64,000 bases of DNA from Paraburkholderia hiiakae (lineage in GTDB: Bacteria; Pseudomonadota; Gammaproteobacteria; Burkholderiales; Burkholderiaceae), in contig NZ_CAJHCQ010000027.1 of assembly GCF_904848665.1 (NCBI RefSeq), positions 1 through 64,000 of the forward strand, given 5' to 3'. The notes beneath the pieces are model-generated. The model did not search any database and was not told the DNA's origin. It saw only the letters and a list, made by a program, of their open reading frames with translations. The position numbers and the translations under genes were made by a program. This document shows, piece by piece, positions 36,245 to 44,557 of this stretch (position 1 is the first letter of the stretch; every line of letters starts with the position of its first letter).

Positions 36245-37306
36245 TTGAACACCTCACCGATACACGAAAAACCGGCGACGACGCCGGAGCGGCTCGACTT
36301 CTATCGACGCCTCGATGAAAAGGATCTGGCGCCACTGTGGGAGACGCTCGCGACACTCGTCACGCCGCAGCCGCGGACGGCTTGCGTACCGGCCCACTGG
36401 CAATATGACCGTCTGCGCGGCCTGCTGATGGAAGCGGGCGAACTGATTACCGCGCACGAAGCCGAGCGCCGCGTGCTGGTGCTCGAAAACCCCGGCATTC
36501 GCGGACGCTCGCAGATCACGAACAGCCTGTATGCGGGGCTTCAACTGATTCTGCCGGGCGAGATCGCGGCGAGCCATCGGCATGCGGCGTGCGCGCTGCG
36601 CTTCATCATCGAGGGGAACGGCGCGTATACGGCCGTGGATGGCGAGCGCGTGTCGATGCATCCCGGCGACTTCATCATCACGCCGTCGTGGACGTTCCAC
36701 GATCACGGCAACACCGGCGACGAACCGGTGGTGTGGCTCGACGGTCTCGACGTGCCGATCGTCAATCTGTTCGATACCAGCTTCGCCGAGAAATACGCGG
36801 ACGAGGTTCAGCCGGTCGTGCGCGCGGAAGACGACGCCACCGCGCTTTATGGCACCAACATGCTGCCGTTCGGGTACGAGGTGCGCGGCCATAACAGCCC
36901 GCTTTTCGCGTACCGTTACGAGCCGTCGCGGGCGGCGCTCGCGCACCTCGCGCAGCGCGGCGCTCCGCATCCGGTGCACGCGTTCAAGCTGCAGTATGCG
37001 AATCCGGCCACGGGTGGCTATCCGATGCCGACGATCGGTGCGTATCTGCAGCTGCTGCCGGCCGGCTTCGACGGCGCGAGCTATCGCAGCACCGACGCGA
37101 CCGTGTTCGCGGTCGCCGAGGGCAGCGGCTATAGCGTGATCGACGGCCGCCGTTTCGACTGGACGCATCGCGATGCGTTCGTCGTGCCGTCGTGGGTGTC
37201 GGTATCGCATCATGCCCCGCAGGGCGAGGCCGTGCTGTTCAGCTTCTCGGATCGGCCGGCGCAACAGGCGCTCGGCCTGTGGCGCGAGCAGGGCCGCGCC
37301 GCCTGA
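36245..37306 (+). CDS. Gentisate 1,2-dioxygenase-like double cupin
   Basis: A 353-residue ring-cleavage dioxygenase of the gentisate/1-hydroxy-2-naphthoate group. The N-terminal cupin holds the iron ligands in ASHRHAACALRFIIEG (H-x-H) and WTFHDHGN. The C-terminal cupin is degenerate, with FAVAEGSGYSVIDG and VSVSHHA. The start is TTG 36245, with cggag eight bases before it and the family N-terminus in register. It would open gentisate to maleylpyruvate, which passes to the hydrolase encoded just upstream. Confidence 0.88.
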   Translation: MNTSPIHEKPATTPERLDFYRRLDEKDLAPLWETLATLVTPQPRTACVPAHWQYDRLRGLLMEAGELITAHEAERRVLVLENPGIRGRSQITNSLYAGLQLILPGEIAASHRHAACALRFIIEGNGAYTAVDGERVSMHPGDFIITPSWTFHDHGNTGDEPVVWLDGLDVPIVNLFDTSFAEKYADEVQPVVRAEDDATALYGTNMLPFGYEVRGHNSPLFAYRYEPSRAALAHLAQRGAPHPVHAFKLQYANPATGGYPMPTIGAYLQLLPAGFDGASYRSTDATVFAVAEGSGYSVIDGRRFDWTHRDAFVVPSWVSVSHHAPQGEAVLFSFSDRPAQQALGLWREQGRAA

Positions 37307-37319
37307 GCCATGCGTCGGG

Positions 37320-37350
37320 ACGAATGGGCGGACGGGTGCCGCCCATTCGT
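37320..37350. terminator. Bidirectional terminator hairpin, 12-bp stem
   Basis: acgaatgggcgg and its exact reverse complement flank a 7-base loop between the convergent gentisate dioxygenase and MarR genes. Confidence 0.65.
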
Positions 37351-37356
37351 TGTGCC

Positions 37357-37917
37357 TCAGCGCGGTCGCTTGATCACGCGCGTCGCCACCGGCGGCAGAT
37401 CCTGCGCGACCCGCGCGTGATCGCCGTTCACACGCACGAGCTTTTGGAGCGTTTCGAAGAACGCGGCGCGCTCCGCGTTCGTCAGGCACGCGAAAAACTT
37501 TTCCTGGGCCGCCCATACGCCGGGCTCCGAACGATCGAGCAACTTTTCGCCGGCCCGGGTCAACTCCAGCACCTTGTAGCGGCGATCGCCGGGCTTCGGC
37601 TTGCGCACGAGCACGCCGCGCTGTTCCAGCCGCTCGGCGACGTTGCCGATCGTCGACTGGTCGATCGCGATGATTTCCGCGAGCCGCTTCTGGTCGCTGC
37701 CCGGAAATTCGCGTACCGACATCATCACGGCGACCTGGACCGGCGTGACTTCGCAGTCGTCGGTTTCCTCGAACACCATCGCGGTCAGGATCTGCTGGAT
37801 GCGGCGGATCAGGAAGCCGGGAATCCGGTTCAGCCTGAATTCGTCGTTGCCGCCGGCACCGGCGCCGGCGTCAGGCGGCGGCGCCTTCTGGCGCGTGCTG
37901 GAAGTGCTGTTTGTCAA
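37357..37917 (-). CDS. MarR-family transcriptional regulator
   Basis: A 186-residue MarR protein. The winged helix reads VTPVQVAVMMSVREFPGSDQ, then RLAEIIAIDQSTIGNVAERLEQRGVLVRKPKPGDRRYKVLELT. The start is probably TTG 37917, because gaggtcg lies about six bases before it; the frame stays open to another TTG at 37962. It is convergent with gentisate dioxygenase and is a second local regulator for the aromatic genes. Confidence 0.87.
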   Translation of the reverse strand: MTNSTSSTRQKAPPPDAGAGAGGNDEFRLNRIPGFLIRRIQQILTAMVFEETDDCEVTPVQVAVMMSVREFPGSDQKRLAEIIAIDQSTIGNVAERLEQRGVLVRKPKPGDRRYKVLELTRAGEKLLDRSEPGVWAAQEKFFACLTNAERAAFFETLQKLVRVNGDHARVAQDLPPVATRVIKRPR

Positions 37918-38003
37918 AACGACCTCGATCGAAGAAGCCCGGTGATGAACGGTGGCGCGCAACGCGACGCGGCGCGCAAGACGGGTTACCCGTAAAGGCT
38001 GCC

Positions 38004-38039
38004 GATCAGTTCACGCAGCTGCTGATCAGTTCACGCAGC
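38004..38039. repeat. 20-bp tandem duplication at the 3' end of a LysR gene
   Basis: gatcagttcacgcagc occurs twice, 20 bp apart, exactly at the stop end of the LysR gene (38006). The second copy moves the frame and supplies the present C-terminus (RELISSCVN). It looks like a recent slippage event. Confidence 0.6.
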
Positions 38040-38899
38040 CATTGCAGCCCGGGGTCGCGCATATAGCGTTCGTGCCAGTGTGCCATCACCATGTATTCGG
38101 ATACCGCGAACGGCAACGGGAGCGAGCGGATGCCCATGCCGCGCGCGCGCCAGTGGGCGGCGAGCCGCGCCGGCACGATCGCCAGATAGTCGGTGGCCTC
38201 GATCACCGCGGACACGCCGAGGAAATTCGGAATCTCGATGCCGCGCCGGCGCTCGATCCGGTGCGAGCGCATCGCGCGTTCGAGCAGCGTGTGGCCGGTG
38301 CCGCTCGGGCTGATCACCGCATGGGATTCGGCGAGGAACGCGTCGAGCGTCAATTCATCCGCAATGCGCGGATGATCGTCGCGCAGCACGCACGTGAAGT
38401 GCTCGTAGAACAGCCGTTGCCGGAAAAAGCCCGCGTCGAGCGGCGGCAGGAAGCCGATCGCCAGATCGACTTTGCCCGACTCGAGGAACGACGGCGTGTG
38501 CTCGGAGATCAGCGACACTTCAAGCATAACGCCGGGCGCCTCCTCGCCGAGGCGCTGCAGCAGCGCGGGCAGCGTCACCATCTGGCCGATGTCGGTCATC
38601 GCGATCCGGAACGTGCGCGCGGCCGAGCCGGCGGCGAACGTCGCGTGATAGCCGAGCATCGCCTGCAGCAGGCCCAGCGCTTCGGACGAGCGCGCGATCA
38701 GCTCGTCGGCGAGCGGCGTCGGTTCCATGCCCGCCGAGGTCCGCACGAACAGCGTGTCGTTGAAGTGCTTGCGCAGCCGCGCGAGGGTCATGCTGATCGC
38801 CGACTGCGTCGCGTGCAGGTTCGCCGCGGTCGCCGACACGCTACGCGTTCTGTGCAGCTCGCTGAGAATCTGCAGTGTCTTGAGATCGATGTTGTCCAT
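38006..38899 (-). CDS. LysR-family regulator, NahR/NodD-like
   Basis: A 297-residue LysR protein with helix-turn-helix at residues 4-65 (DLKTLQILSELHRTRSVSAT, HATQSAISMTLARLRKHFND, LFVRTSAGMEPTPLADELI). The PTPLA pattern is common in the NahR/NodD subgroup that senses aromatic compounds. Its last residues come from a 20-bp duplication. It is transcribed in the same direction as, and 75 bp after, the FMN reductase gene. It probably controls the flavin monooxygenase operon and perhaps the divergent porin operon. Confidence 0.88.
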   Translation of the reverse strand: MDNIDLKTLQILSELHRTRSVSATAANLHATQSAISMTLARLRKHFNDTLFVRTSAGMEPTPLADELIARSSEALGLLQAMLGYHATFAAGSAARTFRIAMTDIGQMVTLPALLQRLGEEAPGVMLEVSLISEHTPSFLESGKVDLAIGFLPPLDAGFFRQRLFYEHFTCVLRDDHPRIADELTLDAFLAESHAVISPSGTGHTLLERAMRSHRIERRRGIEIPNFLGVSAVIEATDYLAIVPARLAAHWRARGMGIRSLPLPFAVSEYMVMAHWHERYMRDPGLQWLRELISSCVN

Positions 38900-38974
38900 G
38901 TGACATGGTGTACGGACGCCGGCCCGCGCCGGCGCGAAGCGGGATCATGATTGTCGCAGAGCCGGGTTCATCCG

Positions 38975-39592
38975 TCACCGAGTGGCCGCGGCGCGTGCCA
39001 GCGGCGGCGCGTATTCCGCATCGAGCGAACGAAGGCGCGCGAATTCGACGACCTGTTTCGCGACGAGCCGCAACTGTCCGGCAACGGCCGGGTCGAGGCA
39101 GTCGCCGTTTTCGTCGAACGCGCGCGTGCTCGTATTGATGCCGACGCCGACCGGCGTCGGCCAGCCGCGCAGCGCGTGGATGATCGAGCGCAGCGCAGTC
39201 AGCGTCGTGCCGACCGCCTGCCAGCCCGCCGCGCAGACGATGCTGCCGACCGCGCGGCCTTCGAAGTACGGACGCTCGTCGGTGCGCATGTCCTCGGTGT
39301 AGTCGAGAGCGTTTTTCACGAGCCCGGACAGCGAGCCGTGATAGCCGGGCGACGCGACGATCACGCCGTCGGCCTCCCGCAGCAGTTCGACGAGCCGCTG
39401 CGAGCGCGGGTCTTCGCGACGGTTTTCCGGCGCATACATCGGCAGCACGAGGTCTTCGCCGGCGATCAGCCTGGTGAGTGCGCCTTCTTCCTCAGCGGCT
39501 TTCAGCGAGAAGCGCAGCGCGAGCTCGGACGACGAGCCCGCGCGCACGGTGCCGCCGATGCCGACGATGCGTGGGGTAGTACGACGGGACAT
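38975..39592 (-). CDS. NADPH-dependent FMN reductase
   Basis: A 205-residue flavodoxin-fold reductase. It has the FMN phosphate loop GIGGTVRAGSSSELALR and the SPGYHGSLSGLVKNALDY motif typical of SsuE/ArsH-like NAD(P)H:FMN reductases. Start ATG 39592 has taggagga at seven bases. It lies 94 bp downstream of a luciferase-like monooxygenase and should supply it with reduced FMN, forming a two-component system. Confidence 0.9.
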   Translation of the reverse strand: MSRRTTPRIVGIGGTVRAGSSSELALRFSLKAAEEEGALTRLIAGEDLVLPMYAPENRREDPRSQRLVELLREADGVIVASPGYHGSLSGLVKNALDYTEDMRTDERPYFEGRAVGSIVCAAGWQAVGTTLTALRSIIHALRGWPTPVGVGINTSTRAFDENGDCLDPAVAGQLRLVAKQVVEFARLRSLDAEYAPPLARAAATR

Positions 39593-39686
39593 GACGGGTC
39601 CTCCTATGGAGAGGCCGGCGGCGCGGGCCGCCCGGCGGATGGGGCAGAGCCGGCGCACAAGGCCGCGCCGGCCGTGGACGTCGGCG

Positions 39687-40865
39687 TCAGGCGGCGGCGG
39701 TTTCGGCCGCGGGCTCGCCGACGTCGCGCAACGCTGGGATCACATGCTGCGCGAACGTGCGGGTGCTCTTCAGCGTGAGCTCGTGCGGCAGCGTGCCGAA
39801 CTGCATCAGGCTGATGAACGTGCCGAAGCCGATTTCCTTCTGGTAGTGAAGGATCTGGTCACGCACGGTCGCGGCGCTGCCGCACAGGAAGATGCCGCTC
39901 TTGATCAGCTCGTCGATCGTCTTGCCGCCCGACGTGCTGGCAACGGCCTTCTTCGCGAGCAACATGCCCTTCATCGACTCGACCGACGAGTAGCCCGGCG
40001 GCAGCAGCATTTCCGGCCGCATCCGCAGGAACTTGTTGACCATCGTTTCGATGTGCGGCTTCGCTTCGCGGTAAGCCTGCTCGTCGGTCTCGGCGACATA
40101 GGTCGGCACGGACCAGCCAAGCTGCTGCGGCGTCGCGGTGTAGCCGTTCCTTTCCGCCTGCTCCTTGTACATTTCCATGTACTTCTTCAACGCCGCGACC
40201 GGGCTGAACGTCTGCAGGTACGTGTAGCGGCGCGACGCATCGGACGCCCACTCGATCGTTTCGCGGCTGCCTTGCGAAGGAATCCAGATCGGCGGATGCG
40301 GTTGCTGGTAGACCCTCGGCCAGACGTTCACGTAGTTGAAGTGATAGTGCTTGCCCTCGAACGGGAACGGACCGGTCTCTGTCCAGCTGCGCAGGATCAG
40401 GTCATGCGCTTCGTGGAAGCGTTCGTGCGAGATGGCCGGATTCGAGCCCCAGCTGTGATATTCGGCGCCGATACCGCGCACGAAGCCCGCGATCAGCCGG
40501 CCGCCGGTGATGTTGTCGAGCATCGCGTACTCTTCCGCGACGGTTAGCGGATTGTTCAGGAGCGGCAGCGCACGGCCGAGCACGGCGATCTTCGCGCGTT
40601 TCGTGCGGCGGGCGAGCGCGCCTGCGATCACGCCCGGAATCGGCATCAGGCCGTATGCGTTCGAGTGGTGCTCGTTCACGCAGACGCCGTCGAAGCCGAC
40701 TTCGTCCGCGTATTCGAGTTCGTCGAGATAGCGGTTATAGAGCGCGGCGCCTTTCTTCGGGTCGTAATAGCTGTTCGGCAGCGTGACCCACGCGGAGTCA
40801 TATTTTTCCGAGTAGGTGAGATCGAGATCCGCGTACGGCATCAGATGCATGAAAAAGAACTTCAT
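39687..40865 (-). CDS. Luciferase-like (LLM class) flavin-dependent monooxygenase
   Basis: A 392-residue TIM-barrel FMNH2-dependent monooxygenase. It shows FDGVCVNEHHSNAYGLMPIP, where the acid and histidines are family marks. It also has AVLGRALPLLNNPLTVAEEYAMLDNITGGRLIAGFVRG and WPRVYQQPHPPIWIPSQGS. ATG 40865 overlaps the stop of the hydrolase gene as ATGA and has aggaggt six bases before, so the two are translationally coupled. FMN reductase follows. Its substrate is not clear. Relatives oxygenate long-chain aldehydes, alkanes, sulfonates or ring compounds. Confidence 0.9.
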   Translation of the reverse strand: MKFFFMHLMPYADLDLTYSEKYDSAWVTLPNSYYDPKKGAALYNRYLDELEYADEVGFDGVCVNEHHSNAYGLMPIPGVIAGALARRTKRAKIAVLGRALPLLNNPLTVAEEYAMLDNITGGRLIAGFVRGIGAEYHSWGSNPAISHERFHEAHDLILRSWTETGPFPFEGKHYHFNYVNVWPRVYQQPHPPIWIPSQGSRETIEWASDASRRYTYLQTFSPVAALKKYMEMYKEQAERNGYTATPQQLGWSVPTYVAETDEQAYREAKPHIETMVNKFLRMRPEMLLPPGYSSVESMKGMLLAKKAVASTSGGKTIDELIKSGIFLCGSAATVRDQILHYQKEIGFGTFISLMQFGTLPHELTLKSTRTFAQHVIPALRDVGEPAAETAAA

Positions 40866-41644
40866 TGCGTTACCTCCTCGAAATCGGCGATCGTGTCGAG
40901 CACCTCGTCCGCTTTCTCGATGTGCGGAAGATGTCCGCAGTTCGTGATGACCTTCACGCGCGATTCCGGAATCAGCGCCTGGAATGCGGCCGCGTAGTCG
41001 GCCGGAATCACCTTGTCGTGGTCGCCCCAGATCACCTGCACCGGCACGTCGATGCGGTGCATCCACTTGTACAGATCCGGGTTGTACAGACGCGGCTGCC
41101 ACGTCAGCTTGGCCGTCATCAGGTTGTTCTTCAGCATCGTGTCGATTTCGGCTTCGGTTGGCTCGACGGCGAGTGCTGCCTTCGCGAGCTCGGGGTTGTA
41201 GAACAGGTTGTACGCGGTCTCTTCGCGGTTCCACATAAAAATGTCGCCCTTTTGCACGCCCTTCACGTGGATGCCGGCCGGGGCGATCAGGACAACCGAA
41301 CGAATCGCGCCGGTGTTGCGCACCGCCATCTCGGACGCGATCCAGCCGCCGAGAGAATTGCCGACGACGCGCACGGAATCGAGGCCGAAATGCTTCAGGA
41401 AGTCGAGGTAGAAGTAGGCGAGGTCGGATACGTTGTCGAGCCACGCGGGCGTGTCGGATCCGCCGAATCCCGGATGCTCTGGCACGATCACGTCATAGCG
41501 CTCGGCGAGCTTCTGCATGAACGGCACCCAGTGTGTCGCCCCGCGCGCGCCATGAAGGAACAGCAGCGGCTCGCCCTTGCCGCCACGCATCACCCGAACC
41601 CTGCACCCGTTGATTTCATGAAAACTTTCGGTTGCGTCTGTCAT
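40862..41644 (-). CDS. Alpha/beta hydrolase
   Basis: A 260-residue alpha/beta-hydrolase fold enzyme with oxyanion HGARGATHW, nucleophile elbow VVGNSLGGWIASE, acid in VIWGDHDKVIP and base in NCGHLPHIEKAD. It resembles hydrolases of aromatic meta-cleavage and lactone-opening pathways. It is the first gene of the minus-strand flavin monooxygenase operon and overlaps the next gene by ATGA. A natural guess is that it opens an ester or lactone made by the monooxygenase. Confidence 0.88.
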   Translation of the reverse strand: MTDATESFHEINGCRVRVMRGGKGEPLLFLHGARGATHWVPFMQKLAERYDVIVPEHPGFGGSDTPAWLDNVSDLAYFYLDFLKHFGLDSVRVVGNSLGGWIASEMAVRNTGAIRSVVLIAPAGIHVKGVQKGDIFMWNREETAYNLFYNPELAKAALAVEPTEAEIDTMLKNNLMTAKLTWQPRLYNPDLYKWMHRIDVPVQVIWGDHDKVIPADYAAAFQALIPESRVKVITNCGHLPHIEKADEVLDTIADFEEVTQ

Positions 41645-41669
41645 TGAGATCTCCTCTCGTGTCGAGATA

Positions 41670-41683
41670 ATAAGTGTACTTAT
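41670..41683. promoter_or_regulatory. Palindrome ATAAGT-GT-ACTTAT
   Basis: A perfect 6-bp inverted repeat with a 2-bp centre lies 26 bp upstream of the hydrolase start, overlapping the probable promoter. It is a good candidate repressor site of MarR/TetR size. Confidence 0.55.
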
Positions 41684-41806
41684 CGTTTCGTCGGTGATTC
41701 AGGCATGGAAAACCCTGAGCGGGTGTGCGCGCGTTGCAACGAATGTTGCCGGCGGCCCGGAAACACAAGGGTTCCGCGCGATCGCGGCAACGACGTCAAC
41801 AAAATT

Positions 41807-41819
41807 GATAGTGACTATC
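41807..41819. promoter_or_regulatory. Palindrome GATAGT-G-ACTATC
   Basis: A second perfect inverted repeat lies about 135 bp from the first, in the same divergent region between the hydrolase and porin genes. It may be the matching site for the porin direction. Confidence 0.5.
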
Positions 41820-42015
41820 GCGTGAAGTGGGTCGACACGCCGCGACTGCGCCCATAGAGTTAGTCCCGCCAGAACTGGCAGGTGACCCTTGCGGTGCAAG
41901 TCGGATACCGGTGTGCCCGTGGCACTCACATTCCTGTCGGGCAAGGCACGGCTGTCGCCAGATGCAGATGGACTGCGGTCGCCGAATACAAATAAAGAGT
42001 TCCCGGAGACGAACA

Positions 42016-43092
42016 ATGAAAAAGCAATGGATGCTGGCGATCGCCGCATCGACCTGCTGCGTTCCGTACGCGATGGCACAGAGCAGTGTCACGCTGTACG
42101 GCAGCCTCGGAAACAGTATTGCGTACGTGAGTAATCAGCATGGCGGCAAAACCGTGTTCATGGGCGGCGGCACGACACCCGAATGGATCGGCTTTACCGG
42201 CGCCGAAGATCTCGGCGGAGGTCTGAAGGCGATCTTCAAGCTCGAGAACGGCATCAACACGGCGAATGGCGCCGGTCTGATCGCCGGCGACATGTTCAGC
42301 CGGCAGGCGTGGGTCGGCCTGCAGTCCACCGCCTACGGGAAGCTCACGCTGGGGCGGCAGTTCGATGTGACCAACGAGATGATCATGCCGTTGACGAACG
42401 GCTACCAGACCAGCATCTATCAGCTGTATCACCCGGCGAATCTCGACAGCTTCGGCAGTACGTTCTACAACAACGCGGTCAAATACACGTCCCCGCTATG
42501 GTACGGCCTGACCGTCGAGGGCATGTACGGCTTCGACGACACGACCACGCAGCCCGGCCGTTATGCAGGCGGGGGCGTCAGCTACTCTAACGGGCCGCTG
42601 CGGGCCGCGGTCGTCTACAGTTCCCAGCACGACCGCACGCTCGCGCTCGGCACCCAGCTTGGGTTCACGGAATTCGCGGGCAGGCCGGTGCCGCCGTCAG
42701 GGGCGATCGTGGCGCGCTCGGTGCAGATCCTTGCGGGCAACGTGCTGTACGACCTGAACAATGCGTGGCAGGTGCGGGGCGGTTATTCGCAGGTGTGGGT
42801 CGAGGCGCAGAACGGCGTCACCGAAAAGATGCGTACCGGCGAGGCCGGCGCGAGTCTGCGCACGAGCCCGGCGAACCTGATTTCGACTGGCGCTTATTAC
42901 TCCACGTTCGCCAGCGCGCACTATGTGACGGCCGGCCTTTCCGACGTCTATTCGCTCTCGAAACGGACCTCAGTGTTCGCGTCGGTCGTGTATCAGCACG
43001 CCAGCGGATCGGTGGCCGCGATGGCACTCCTGGCGCCGTCGTCCACGACTTCGCAACTGGCCGCGTACATGGGCCTGCAGCTCTTTTTCTGA
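42016..43092 (+). CDS. Gram-negative general porin
   Basis: A 358-residue outer-membrane porin with a signal peptide (KKQWMLAIAASTCCVPYAMA) cut before QSSVTLYGSLGNSIAYV. Usual porin motifs are present (GAEDLGGGLKAIFKLENG, FSRQAWVGLQS), and it ends AAYMGLQLFF with a terminal Phe. The start ATG 42016 is set by the signal peptide, and cggagac lies upstream. It opens the plus-strand unit with the AAHS importer and two SDRs and should serve as its outer-membrane channel. Confidence 0.92.
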   Translation: MKKQWMLAIAASTCCVPYAMAQSSVTLYGSLGNSIAYVSNQHGGKTVFMGGGTTPEWIGFTGAEDLGGGLKAIFKLENGINTANGAGLIAGDMFSRQAWVGLQSTAYGKLTLGRQFDVTNEMIMPLTNGYQTSIYQLYHPANLDSFGSTFYNNAVKYTSPLWYGLTVEGMYGFDDTTTQPGRYAGGGVSYSNGPLRAAVVYSSQHDRTLALGTQLGFTEFAGRPVPPSGAIVARSVQILAGNVLYDLNNAWQVRGGYSQVWVEAQNGVTEKMRTGEAGASLRTSPANLISTGAYYSTFASAHYVTAGLSDVYSLSKRTSVFASVVYQHASGSVAAMALLAPSSTTSQLAAYMGLQLFF

Positions 43093-43099
43093 TCTGATG

Positions 43100-43134
43100 C
43101 GTCCGACGTCCGACGTCCGACGTCCGACGTCCGG
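43100..43134. repeat. Five tandem copies of the heptamer cgtccga
   Basis: Four perfect copies and one near copy (last base g) lie between the porin stop at 43092 and the importer start at 43223. Such short repeats gain or lose units by slippage. Here they would alter only the spacing or RNA structure of the leader, not a reading frame. Confidence 0.75.
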
Positions 43135-43222
43135 CGCTCCGGACGGACCCAGCTTGACCGATCTACCCGCCCATCGTGTGAAACAGGCACGCCCCGCACG
43201 GGCACATAAAGGAGGAGACGAA

Positions 43223-44557
43223 GTGTCATCGATATTCGACGTCGACGATCTGATCGACGGGCAGAAGCTGGGCTGGTTCAACATCCGGCTGCTCGTATAT
43301 CTCTTTGTCGTGATGCTACTGGATGGCTACGACATCATCGCGGTCGGCTTCGCGGGACCGCATCTGGTGAAGGAATGGCACGTGCCGCCCGCATCGCTCG
43401 GGCCGGTGTTCAGCGCGAGCCTGATCGGCATCCTGCTCGGTTCGCTGTTCTTCGGCTTCATCGGCGACCGGCTTGGGCGCAAGTTCGCGTTGATCGCATC
43501 GTGCATCTCGTTCGGTATCCTTACCGTATTCGCGACGACCGCGACGTCGGTGCCGGAACTGATTGGCCTGCGGTTTCTCGCGGGCGTCGGAATCGGCGGC
43601 GTGCTGCCGAACGCGATCGCGCTGACGAGCGAGTATTCGCCGAAGCGCTATCGCGCGACGATGGTGATCCTGATGTTCTCCGGCAACACGTTCGGGGCGT
43701 CGCTGCCCGGCCTCGTGTCGGTGATGTTGGTGCCGCGTTTCGGCTGGCAGGTGCTGTTCTGGGTCGGCGGCATCCTGCCGTTGGCGATCGCGTTGCTGCT
43801 CGTGCTCGCGCTGCCTGAGTCGATCCGTTTCCTCGCGCTGGACGAGCGGCGTCGCGCCCGCGCGATCGCGACGCTGCGGCGGCTCATGCCGCACGTCGCG
43901 GTGCCCGCCGACGCGCAGCTCGTTACTCGCCTGAACGATGCGGGCACGACCGGCACGACGCGCGCGTTCCGTTTCCGCCAGCTGTTCGAAGGCCGCCTCG
44001 CGAAGGTGACGCCGCTGTTGTGGCTCACGTTCGCGCTGAACCTGATGGTGTTTTATTTCATCAATAGCTGGACGCCGACGCTCGCGATGGCGGCGGGCGT
44101 GACGCCAGGCACCGCGGCGTTCGGCCTGTCGATGTTCCAGGTGGGCGGCACGCTGGGCGGCTTTGCGCTGTGCCGGTTCGTGGACCGCAGCGGTCTGAAG
44201 CCGCTGAGCGCGCTGTTCTTTCTGTGCATTCCGGTGGTCGGGCTGGCTGGCTTCACGGTGGTGTCGTCCACGTTCTTCGTCGCCGGGCTGTTCGTGGTTG
44301 GCTTCTGCGTGCTCGGCCTGCAGGCGGGGCTCAACGCGATGGCCGGCATTCTGTATCCGACTTCGTGCCGCGCCAACGGCGTGGGCCATGCGTTCGGTCT
44401 TGGCCGTATCGGCGCGGTGGTGGGGCCGCTCGCGGGTGGCGCGCTGATCGGCATGCACGTGTCGATGCAGACGATGTTCATGCTGGCCGCGATTCCGGTC
44501 TGTCTCGGCGCGATCGCGTGTTTCGCGCTCAACCGCACCGCGGGAGAGATCGCGTGA
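43223..44557 (+). CDS. AAHS-family aromatic acid:H+ symporter (MFS)
   Basis: A 444-residue permease with LLDGYDIIAVGFAGPHLV in helix 1, FFGFIGDRLGRKFALI and GVLPNAIALTSEYSPKRYRA, the marks of the aromatic acid symporter family. It starts at GTG 43223, with ggaggag eight bases before. The frame is open further upstream through the heptamer repeat, but that part is not protein-like. Its stop overlaps the next start (GTGA). It probably imports the substrate of the flavin monooxygenase cluster. Confidence 0.9.
   Translation: MSSIFDVDDLIDGQKLGWFNIRLLVYLFVVMLLDGYDIIAVGFAGPHLVKEWHVPPASLGPVFSASLIGILLGSLFFGFIGDRLGRKFALIASCISFGILTVFATTATSVPELIGLRFLAGVGIGGVLPNAIALTSEYSPKRYRATMVILMFSGNTFGASLPGLVSVMLVPRFGWQVLFWVGGILPLAIALLLVLALPESIRFLALDERRRARAIATLRRLMPHVAVPADAQLVTRLNDAGTTGTTRAFRFRQLFEGRLAKVTPLLWLTFALNLMVFYFINSWTPTLAMAAGVTPGTAAFGLSMFQVGGTLGGFALCRFVDRSGLKPLSALFFLCIPVVGLAGFTVVSSTFFVAGLFVVGFCVLGLQAGLNAMAGILYPTSCRANGVGHAFGLGRIGAVVGPLAGGALIGMHVSMQTMFMLAAIPVCLGAIACFALNRTAGEIA

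Noticed and set aside
39687..41444. 585-codon minus-strand frame suggesting a fusion with the LLM monooxygenase
   Set aside because: The first 190 codons overlap the alpha/beta hydrolase in another frame; the true start is ATG 40865 with a strong ribosome site.
43316..44458. 380-codon minus-strand frame opposite the AAHS importer
   Set aside because: It is rich in His, Arg and Glu, the usual antisense pattern, and the plus strand has a full permease.
44170..44553. N-terminal extension of the first SDR into the importer gene
   Set aside because: The extension is out-of-frame importer sequence; GTG 44554 gives a normal SDR start with a 4-bp overlap.
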